Assembly: GCA_025267735.1 (NCBI GenBank)
Contig: CM046303.1
Coordinates: 19,830,403-19,894,402 of the forward strand
Origin: Mactra quadrangularis
Taxonomy: Eukaryota; Mollusca; Bivalvia; Venerida; Mactridae
Direction: 5' to 3'
DNA length: 64,000 nt
The notes beneath the pieces are model-generated. The model ran no database searches, was not told where the DNA came from, and saw only the letters and a list, made by a program, of their open reading frames with translations. Within the stretch, counting starts at the first letter, position 1; every line of letters begins with the position of its first letter. The translations under genes and the position numbers were made by a program. This document shows, in pieces, positions 47,301 to 59,300 of the stretch.

Positions 47301-50300
47301 TGTCAATATGTGCTGCAAACCGATTTCAGTTTTTTAGTAATCATGAAAGCCCTAAATCAAGGTACATAGATCAACAAACTTACTCTTGCAATAGTAGTTA
47401 AATTATCACTTATAGCAAATTCTTGTGATTCAAGTCTTCTTTCCACATCACTTCTCCAGTGTCTCCATTTCATTTCAAACTCAGATAAAGAATTACCACG
47501 ATACAGTTGCTGAAATAAGTTGAGAAGCCAAGTTCATTTATAGTGATCAAGTGTGACTTGTCAGTAACACAAAAATTGAAGCTAACTGCAGTTAACTGTG
47601 TGTGAGAAGTCCTTTATGTACATGAACATGCCACAATTAATGTCTGAACAAAAAAACACTTAAAGTAGAATCTACTGAAGTCTTATCAAAATTTAAATTT
47701 AATTTTGAAAAAAAAACCCAACATATCAATTATGCTTCCAAAACTAGATATTTACAGTAATTCAAATATTTGTCATTCTGCACACATTACATTCCTTTAA
47801 CAACTCATCAGACTAAATAATTGATAAAAAAAACATTAATGACAACTCACATTGAATTGTGGCATTTTCTTAATAACTTCATCAATACTTTGAAAAGCTT
47901 CCATTCTAAATGAAGGGTGTCTTGATAATAGTACTCTAACTTTATCCACTTGACCTTGTAAAACTAATCTATAGATCTGAAATAGGAAAACAATGATACA
48001 AACAAGTAAATCTGTGAGCTAATGCTCACTAGTGATACCCCCGCAAAAATCTAAAAATATGCGACAAACAGGAAGTAGATGAGCAAGGAGCATGAAATCG
48101 CTTTACACCACATGGGACTATGGGATGAAGCAATATGCAAAGTATTAGGCTGCTGCATGTTATAGTTGCTGAGAAAACTGCAACGGAAATTTTGTAACGG
48201 ACGGACGCACGGACAAGGGTAAAACAGTATACCCCCCTCTTCTTTGAAGCGGGGGTATAATAATACCAGACAGGATTCTCTGCTCTGGATCTTTCATGAA
48301 GTTAATTTTCTTCCATCCGGAGTGATTTTTCAGTAAAATCATTTTACCTTCTTTGGCAGACAGATTTTGATCACTGGAACAAGAGACTGGTGCTACCACA
48401 TGTTTACAACAGTTTCCATGAATCACATGACCCTTCACCCATACTAACATGAAAAAGTTTATCCCACTGGATAATTTTCCCACTTTTTCCCCTAAAAGGG
48501 GCCATGCCACCTTTCCCCTTTAGGTGAAAATAAGCACAGGCTCCCTTCATGGAATTTCTAAATCAACTGAAGGGTAAAACAAGTCAACTTAGGGTTTATG
48601 TTTATGTACTTCACATTTCACACAAGTAAAGATAGAGAGATATCAGTAGCCGGATGACTGGGGGTAATAGCTGTAAGTGGGTGAACGTGTGTAAGCATGG
48701 AACATAAGACTATAAAATGTCATTACATTTTTCTTACATTTCAAAGCCTCTGCTAATATAGAAAGTTGTACACATAAGAAGTTAAATTTACACGTTGATG
48801 ACTATGGGAGGAAAACATTCTGGTGCACTGAACATTGTTTGCCCTGTTTATTATAATACCACTGAATACACTCATTACTAAACAAGAGCAGTCTACTGAC
48901 AGTGCGCTCAACTATTCCGGGTATTCGTGTAAACCACAGCAACAACCAATCAAAACTCAAGCTGGAGTTATGCAACTTAGTATTTGACCTTCCCTCCTAA
49001 CCCCGTTGACATGTGTGAAGTTTCAAGTAAATCCCTTCAGTAGGTTAAAAAATAAAATGTTGCACCAAAAATTTTAACCAAAAAAATTCTAAGTATTTGA
49101 GTGCCATAATCCAGTCAAAATTCTTGCTAGAGTTATGCAACTTGGTATTTGACATCAATTAGTACCCCCGTAAATCCCTTCAGTAGTTGCAAAGAAAAAA
49201 TGTTGCATCTAAAAACTTAACCAAGAAATTTCTAAGTATATAAAGGCCATAATTCAGTTCAAATTCATGCAAGAGTTATGTAACTTGGTATTTGAACTCC
49301 AATGGTAACCCTGTAAACACAAATAAAGTTTTAAGTGAATCCCTCCAGTACTTACAAAGATATACATGTAGAAGATACAAAAATGTTGCACCTAAAAACT
49401 TAACCAACAAGTAAATCTGTGAGCTAATGCTCACTAGTGATACCCCCGCAAAAATCTAAAAATATGCGACAAACAGGAAGTAGATGAGCAAGGAGCATGA
49501 AATCGCTTTACACCACATGGGACTATGGGATGAAGCAATATGCAAAGTATTAGGCTGCTGCATGTTATAGTTGCTGAGAAAACTGTGACGGAAATTTTGT
49601 AATGGACGGACAAGGGTAAAACAATATACCCCCCTCTTCTTCGAAGCGGGGGTATAATAAGTGTTACGCCGACGCACTGCTGAGTAGGATAGCCCCACTA
49701 TTCTCCGAATAGTCTAGCTAATATAGTAACTAATTTCAAGCATTTTGCAGGAAATTTTTTTATTGGGTTTATCGCCCTAGCAACAAATTGTATTGCCCAT
49801 AATGCATATCACATCTGGCAGTCAACCTACCTACTGTTCCTTGAAAGGCTAAATCTCTGGATTGAGTTTTAACCAGCTACTGAGCACATACTTCTGTCAG
49901 TGAATTATTACTACCCTACATGATTAAGAATCAGTGGTAGGAGGGAGAATGGTCATAGATATTGTACAATTATATTGAACTGTCCGATTGCATAAATAAC
50001 AAGTAAATCTGTGAGCTAATGCTCACAAGTGATACCCCCGCAGTGAGAAATATGACTATCATAATGTAACTTTCATTTAACGAAATCTAAAAATATGCGA
50101 CAAACAGGAAGTAGATGAGCAAGGAGCATGAAATCGCTTTACACCACATGGGACTATGGGATGAAGCAATATGCAAAGTATTAGGCTGCTGCATGTTATA
50201 GTTGCTGAGAAAACGGCGACGGAAATTTTGTAACGAACGTACGCACGCACGCACACACACACGCACAGACAAGGGTAAAACAGTATACCCCCCTCTTCTT

Positions 50301-53300
50301 CGAAGCGGGGGTATAAAAAGTAAAATAATTGACAAGGAGTTCCCTTTTTTTTGACATAATTAAAATAAATCTGTGAGCTAATGCTCACTAAAGATACCCC
50401 CGCCAAAATCTAAAAATATGCGATAAACAGGAAGTAGATGAGCAAGGAACATGAAATCGCTTTACACCACATGGGACTATGGGATGAAGCAATATTCAAA
50501 GTATTAGGCTGCTGCATGTTATAATTGCTGAGAAAAGTGCGACGAAAGTTTTGTAACGGACGGATGCGACAAACAGGAAGTAGATGAGCAAGGAGCATGA
50601 AATCGCTTTACACCACATGGGACTATGGGATGAAGCAATATTCAAAGTTTTAGGCTGCTGCATGTTATAGTTGCTGAGAAAAGTGCGACGAAAGTTTTGT
50701 AACGGACGGATGCGACAAACAGAAAGTAGATGAGCAAGGAGCATGAAATCGCTTTACACCACATGGGACTATGGGATGAAGCAATATTCAAAGTTTTAGG
50801 CTGCTGCATGTTATAGTTGCTGAGAAAAGTGCGACAAAAGTTTTGTAACGGACGGACGCGACAAACAGGAAGTAGATGAGCAAGGAGCATGAAATCGCTT
50901 TACACCACATGGGACTATGGGATGAAGCAATATTCAAAGTATTAGGCTGCTGCATGATATAGTTGCTGAGAAAACTGTGTCGAAAGTTTTGTAACGGACG
51001 GACGCGACAAACAGGAAGTAGATGAGCAAGGAGCATGAAATCGCTTTACACCACATGGGACTATGGGATGAAGCAATATTCAAAGTATTAGGCTGCTGCA
51101 TGTTATAGTTGCTGAGAAAACTGTGACAAAATTTTGTAACGGACGGACGCGACAAACAGGAAGTAGATGAGCAAGGAACATGAAATCGCTTTACACCACA
51201 TGGGACTATGGGATGAAGCAATATTCAAAGTATTAGGCTGCTGCATGTTATAGTTGCTGAGAAAAGTGCGACGAAAGTTTTGTAACGGACGGACGCGACA
51301 AACAGGAAGTAGATGAGCAAGGAGCATGAAATCGCTTTACACCACATGGGACTATGGGATGAAGCAATATTCAAAGTTTTAGGCTGCTGCATGTTATAGT
51401 TGCTGAGAAAAGTGCGACGAAAGTTTCGTAACGGACGTACGCGACAAACAGGAAGTAGATGAGCAAGGAGCATGAAATCGCTTTACACCACATGGGACTA
51501 TGGGATGAAGCAGTATTTAAAGTTTTAGGCTGCTGCATGTTATAGTTGCTGAGAAAAGTCGACGAAAGTTTCGTAACGGACGGACGCGACAAACAGGAAG
51601 TAGATGAGCAAGGAGCATGACATCGCTTTACACCACATGGGACTATGGGATGAAGCAATATGCAAAGTATCAGGCTGCTGCATGTTATAGTTGCTGAGAA
51701 AACTGCGACGGAAATTTCGTAATGGACGGACGGACGGACAGACGGACGCACGGACGGACAAGGGTAAAACAGTATACCCCCCTCTTCTTCGAAGCGGGGG
51801 TATAAAAACGTCACATTACACGGTATATTTAATGATTGTTTATTTTCGGTAGTTCACGTAGAGCACATTTTTAGCCCATAACACTGATGTATTATATCTT
51901 ATTTGCAAAATGCATCGTCGTTTGTGTGGCCGAGTGGAGAGACGGTCGGTCTACTAATCTTTTTATCGTGGGTTCGAAGCCCGATAGAAACTTTTTTAAA
52001 TTATTTTTTTCTCGTTCAAATCATGGACGGTTTGCGTAAACACATTGTCCCGTGCATCATTAAACTTATAGAAGCCCTTGTTATAAATTTGTTGGCATCT
52101 CTTTAAGTGATTATGACAGTAGCACAACCGATACTGCCTGTAAAACTTAATTATTTTTACATTGTTTGTTTTGAATTGTTTTATTTCTATTTCCAAAAAA
52201 AAAATACTGAATATGATAGATTTAAAACAAATATTAAAAAATCTTATAAATTAAATATTAAGGACAAAAAATAAACAAGAGCAGTCCAAGGACAGCACGC
52301 TCGACTTTTCGGGTGTTTTGTTCATGGCAAGGCTTATCTTTAAACAAAAGTACTTTCAAGACAGGACATAATTTTTGAAAGGATATAATTCAGTCAAACA
52401 ATAATTACCAATTCACATTTGTAAAATATAAAAGGGGCATTACTCCTAGAATATTCATCCATAGTAACGCCCCTTCAGAGTAAAGTAGACATAGTATCAA
52501 CGAATAGGCATACCTACTTTCATTTAAATATCTATGTGAAGAACTATAAATACATTGTATTTCAATTTGAACAAAATTCAAAATTAAAGTAAGGGGCATA
52601 ACTTCCAAAAAAATCATGAGTAATGTCCCTTTGTGGTTGCGTAGATGTAGTACTGATGAATAAGCATACTAATTGTCATTTAAATATCTTCATAAGTATT
52701 GAAAATATTTCACTTCATACTACTTTCTCCCGAATTAAAAAGTTGAAAAGAGTCACAACTCCAACAATAATTCATCAATTATTACGTCCCATTGTATTTG
52801 ACTAGATGTAGTTCTGATGAAAAAGTATACTAACTTTCTATCAAACAAAATATATCAAATTTGAGCAAACATAACCCTTAAATATCAAAGTATAAAGGGG
52901 AATAACTCAGAAGTAATTCATCCAGAGTTATGTCCCTTTATAGTCCGATAGATGAAGAACTGACGAATAAGCATTCCAACTTTCATTCAAATATATTCAT
53001 AAGTTCAAAATATATCCCATTAGAACAAATTTTAATCTTAAATGTTAAAGTAGAAAGGGGGCAATAATTCATCCAAAGTAATGTTCCTTTATAGTTGTGT
53101 AGATATGGTACCCATAATTAAGTAAACAAACTTAAAGTGAAATATCTTGATTAGTATTAAAGATATTACATAAAGAAATAATTTTAACATTATATTATGC
53201 ATTTTTCTTAAGTATAAAAGGGCAATTACTCCAAAAAATAATTCATCCACAGTTACATCCCTTCATAGTCGGGTAAATATAGTACTGACAAATAAGTATA

Positions 53301-56300
53301 CAAACTTTAAGTCAAATATCTTGATCAGTATTGAAGATATTCTACATAGGAAAAACTTTAACCTCATATTTTGCAATTTTTTAAGTATAAAAGGGCAATA
53401 ACTCATAAAATAATTCATCCAGAGTTTTCCCCTTTCACAGAATAGTTAATATAGTCCCACTAAATAAGTATACCAACTTTCAATAAAATAACTTGGATAT
53501 TGTTGAAGTTATAAGTGTTTCAAAAAACTTTAACCTGAAAACCAACGCCAACGCCGACGCCGACGCAAAAGTGATAGCAATAGCTCTCATTTTCTTCGAA
53601 AAGTCGAGCTAAAAATGACATATTTAGATTTAAACTCATTTAGATTGAAACTCACACTCTTTTTATTGATGTTTTGGTAGCATAGCACTTTAACCGTACG
53701 GCTATTCAACCAGATGAGCTATGGACACTAAATTAACCTACACATTGTATTTTTTACTGCAAATTTCTACATATAGAACGCGGAAATTAATATATTCGGT
53801 GCCCGATAACCGTGTAATTATGCAATCGGACAGTTCAATATAATCGTACAATATCATTTCATGACCAAACAAAACGAAAGTATGTCCCACCTAAGATTTG
53901 AACCCATGACTCCTAGATCAGTAGACTTGCGTGCTACCATTTATGAGAGTCACCTGACTATTTCTTTCCTGCCCAAAGCTAAAGGGTATAATTGTGCATA
54001 TTCTGACTGCTACATGGCATTGCCCTGTTTGTCATAAAATACATTATAAAGTGACATACACAATCCCAGTATTCTGTATGATGTTCAGGTTGTTCTTCTC
54101 TCTGTATATCTGTATATAAAATATCACCGTCAGAAAAATGCCATCTTAACCATTCTAATAACTGAGACATCACTATACCACCTAAAATAATAAAAACATG
54201 AAATACAGCAAACTTTAATTTTAGTTCATGCATCTTAGAGGTTACAAATAGCGATGTGTGGAGCTTTACCTCACATTTTAACATTTTTGGAAGGATTTTT
54301 TATGCCAAAATATGCAATCCATATTAATGATTAAGCATAGCATGTCATAACATGAAAATATCAATATCATATAAGACAACTATTTTTTATTAAATATGGA
54401 AAATGTACGGTGTAAAAATTTGGTGGACCATCAGGCCACTAACATTCTAAAAGTTACTGGATAACGGCGATTTCGATGGACACATTCCACGGTCAACTGG
54501 CTAAATTCGAAGACTGGTATCATATTACCTGGAGCAACATCTATCCACAGAATTTCACATAAACTCCAGATAAGTTCGGTTATATCAAATATCTTGATTT
54601 GTTCTTCAAACATATATCTTCTTTCTTCATTTTCTTCACATTCTAAATATGCAAAATATTAAACGGTATTAATCAATAACTAATCATGATATGTAATAAG
54701 ATACAAAGCTTACAAACTTTAATATGTCTTAGGTTCAAAAGACCACAGCAAGAAGGTATTTTGTAAAATATGCCTCAGCCATTTATTGACACTTGATTGT
54801 GAAAAATAATAAAATATTGGCCAGCAGAAATTCAGCTTTTTGATTAATTGATATCCTACACAAATCAGACTTATCTGCGTGACGTCATTTTAATTTTTTA
54901 GAAAAAACTTGTATGACTTACAAACACTTTCTATGTACATGGAAAGAGCCATTCAATAGGATTTTTATTACGTTCTAGAAAAAAGTGCTCACTCGAGCCG
55001 ATGACTTTTGGGAAAACTTACCCCCCCAAACACGTTTTCTCATAAATTTAAGTAAGCAAGTGGATTTTTCAAGGCCTTTTATGAGGTGACCATGGAAGCC
55101 ACAAGAAGAGGTCCTCATAGAATATAGGCACATTTTTCTTCCCCTGTGACATTTGCCGCCAACGTGGGCCCGTGACAATTACTTGGTCAGTTGAGGCTTG
55201 TAATAAATTAATTGCTCCTTAAATGGCCTCAAGTTCTGAAATTTGAGAAGAGTTTCCAGTTTGTGAGAGAGTATGTCGCGGCACTTACCTGTTCATAGTC
55301 CCCCACGAACTGGAAATTCGTCTCGAATTTCAGAACTCCAGGCTGTTTAAGGAGCAATTAATTTATTACAAGCTTTTCTCAACTGATCAAGAAATTGTCA
55401 CGGCCCTACGTTGGGCCCCAAATGTCACAGGGTAAGAAAAATATGCAGCCTGACCGTGATTCGAATCCAAGACCCCTCCCTTACAAGGCGAGTGCTCTCC
55501 CGACTGAGCTATCCAGCCGCTTACATATCCTTCTCCCCACAATGTGAACAGGTAAGTATGGTGACACAATTCTTAGAATAGAATGTGATAAAATTTAAAT
55601 AGGAATCAACCCAGAAAATCTAAATTGAGTCAAACATACCTGACATACTTCGTAGATACAACTGACATGCCTTTAGGACACTACGATATTGTTTACTGGC
55701 TTTAACTAATCTGTAATAACATAAATTATAACACATGGTAACATTTATAAACAATGTCTATTGAATTCAAATAAAACTATTCAAACCAATACAGGTTACA
55801 TTCAAATGACTCTTTCTTAAATCATCAGAAAAATGATATTCATTGAAGCCTGTATTATTGCAAGTGTTAATGGGACATTCTAAATTTATTGACCTGTTCT
55901 ATGATGAAATTAATTATTTAATAAAAAATGTAATGTGGAAACCACATTAAAGCCGGATTTTAATTCTTTAACGCAAAAAATACAAAAGGAAATAACCCAT
56001 AATAAAGCTATGTAGAGTTGTGGTTACTCTCTTATTCTGTTCATCACAGTGTATGTTATCATTGTATGAAGTTTCATAAAGATCTGACAATAAATGGCAG
56101 AAATATAAGCTAAAGAAAAAACTTAAACGCAATTGTTAACGACACCGGACACCCGCCCGCCCACCTGTCTTTCGCCAAACTATTAGCCTTTTTTTTTCAT
56201 TGAAAAATCCGGCTAATAAAAAATTACTTCATAATATTCATGAAATTTATCTTAGTTTTATCAGCGTCCTTACTAAATATGTTACAAGTATTGGTTCATC

Positions 56301-59300
56301 AAAAAGCAATCCTAGAAATTTAAGAATATTAGCAAATGTGCAGTTCTTTTGTCTCCAAACTTATGGTGGGTACTGTACATACATAATTGACATAACAACT
56401 TACAATGGCTTTAAACCAGATCCTGATGTTTCCTTAGCAAGATTCTGTAGAGTTACAAATATATCTGAAAATATACATGTAATAATACAGTATATGATAA
56501 TATAAGTACTTTTAATATCAAACAAAGTACTTTGGTACATTCTCTGAATACAGTCATGTATAGATTAAAACCTCATTATCATTTATGTAACAGTGCTGTT
56601 CATGTACTGCAAAGAAAATAGACATTTAAATCTGAATGTCTGAAAATTTGAATGTTTCAAACGCCTCCAATCATAAAGAACATTTTCATAAATACAGTTT
56701 TAGCTTAATATGTTTGTAAAGCTATTTATTGTATTTCAAAGTGAAAGTAGATCGAAACCCAAAAATATTCAACGCTTACATTATAATTACCATAATGTGA
56801 TCTAATAAAAGGACACCCTTTAATCAGATAAGATTTTGAACAGCTGTCTTGTTTTAACACTTACATCAATACTTTAGTATCTTTTATCCATGTAAAATTT
56901 AAAACACTAGCTAAGTGAAGAGTAAACATACAACAACATAAACATTAATACTCTACATACTATGTGTTTCATTAACTAGTTTTCTAGTCACCGGTCCATG
57001 CATATCCACTTCCCATAAAACTTCATGTATGTGTGTGCCACCATGTCTATGTATATCTTGACCTGTAAAAACAAATTTATCATTATGTAAACTAAACAGA
57101 AAGGTGACAAATACGATATAATTATTATTCTGTACACATTATCATAAAGCCAGAATGTATAGTGCGGACACATTGACCCCGACCTGACCTTTATGCAAGA
57201 ATATTCATTACATTGAATACGAATGTAGTATTAAAGCTCGATAACAATCGGATTTTATCGACATGGCTCGAATTTAATTTTAACACAGGGATTGATTTTA
57301 AAGTACATTTAAAGCGTATGAGTGTCTATTGCACATAGGCCGGACTAAAGGATTGTACGATGAGGCTAGCTACCAATTCAAAGGTTGTTGGTTTTAGCCC
57401 CACAATCACTATCCCCACACCCATTTTATTATTAATTGTTATCAAAAATGTAAGAACACGAGTTTCACGTTTGAATGCATTTGAATCGTAAGTTGTTATA
57501 CATGGGGCTGTGTATACTCTATACATGTTAAATTATATTTTAAATATGTAACGAGTCGAAGTGTAGAGTAGGCGTGGTATTGATTTTCACCGGGATATGT
57601 GTAGGTGATAATTAGATGCAAATGTGAAAGGTGAGGTCGGGGTCAAATTGTACGCACTATACACATGGTTCAGATTTCCCAATATCTACAGTCTCTTAAT
57701 GAGGTTTTTAATTTCACTTCTATAAGAAACCTATTATATATTCTCATAATCGGAGTGTTCCGACAAAACTCCCAATTTTATAACATTCTCACCCAAATAA
57801 ATGTGTTGCCATAGTAACTGTATTCATAATGAAACATCATATATGTCATCATGTGCATACATCAAAACTCCAAATTTGGGGAAAACTGCATGATTTTAAA
57901 GAGATTTCAAGAGGGAGAGGCGCCTGTAAATGACCACTGTTATATAAGGATAAAAATGTCTGGATTCACATTTAATACAAGTTACAACTAACTTACCTCC
58001 TTCCATCATGTGTGGATTCCATGAATGAACAAATAATTGATTTCCAAGGCCCCATGTTGCTTGCAAACCAACAGAATTATCTGTAAAAGGGATTTCCTGT
58101 AAAGAAACAAAACTTTGTACATCTACATGTATCATTACGCAAATCAACAATAAATTTCAATTTTAATTTAATATGTTTATTTTCCTTTTTAAAAATTGGT
58201 AGTATTGATAATATGCTGTAAATATTTTATTAAAAACATTTTTAAAAGTATTCTTTGATGTACGATAGCAAAAAAAATACTTGATTATGGTTTTTAGGGA
58301 AATCCCTTCAAATAGAAGTAACTCTACAAAATTGTTGAATGTAACAAGTTTTATATACCTAACCCTCGAGTTGAATTTACGGTTTGCAAAATTTGATCAT
58401 GAATTGTTTATTCCCAGAAAAAGTCTCCTCATATGGAAGACTTTAAAAGTTTGAAGCACTCTGTAATAACCCTACAAGGCTACTAGTTCTGGCTTCCACA
58501 ACTTATATAAGCCGCTTTTTTAAATTTTGATTTTCATCAGATGAGGCATTAAAGTTCTGGATCAGACCCGATATGAAACCTCACCAGAATAACGCCCATT
58601 TGTTTAACCCCAATTTTCATACCAAATACCCATTTGGTAATTCGATTGTGTGCATTATTCAATGAAACAATCATTTAAACATCATTTTTCACAGTCATTG
58701 AAATATCAAAGCATTAAATAAAAGTGCCTATTTCACTAGGAAACATTCATTTCCATTGTCTAACAGACAATTGAAGCTGTGCAAGATCTTGTTTCAATCA
58801 GAATTCTTGGATATTAGCGTCAGCGCAGATAGCAGACGAATCCTGATTGATCCAGGGAAATTTCCAATTATATTTAAAATTTATATGTTAACAACAAAGT
58901 CATTTTGTTTGTAGTAATTTAAGATTTTATTTCTTATTTACTTTTTATACAACTGTCAGTGGGTAAATAAAATCATATAGAATATATAAAACTTAAGGTA
59001 AGTATAATATAAAATGATTATTTTCAACAAAATATTTTAAGCAAATGTTATTGTTTTCATGACCATCAAGGTCCATCTCGTCGTCATGTTGTCAAACATG
59101 TTTGTCAAGATGGTGGCAGAGTACTGAATTTTTAGACCTATAAGAAACTTTGATGTATTTTGTTCTGAAAGGATATTTTATACAATGAAAGTTGGCAAAT
59201 TACTAGGGATGATCCAAAATAACGTAGACTTATGCTACAGTTTACGTTCATTCAGTTCAAAAGCTATATTTTGTGTCGCCCGAAATTTAAAATGATTGAA

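Noticed and set aside
50364..51806. CRISPR-like array
   Set aside because: Units are continuous 145-146 bp monomers with no short repeat / unique spacer structure, in a eukaryotic intron.
50077..51814. Stack of minus-strand open frames of 62-147 codons with shared peptide ([23 protein letters not shown])
   Set aside because: They repeat exactly at the 146-bp monomer period of the HINE-like element and also appear in single-monomer copies at 26.5, 48.2 and 49.5 kb. They are a by-product of the DNA repeat with no start or domain support.
55446..55520. Functional tRNA-Thr gene
   Set aside because: Acceptor stem pairs poorly and the sequence continues collinear with another copy at 18300-18374, so it is a tRNA-derived SINE head.
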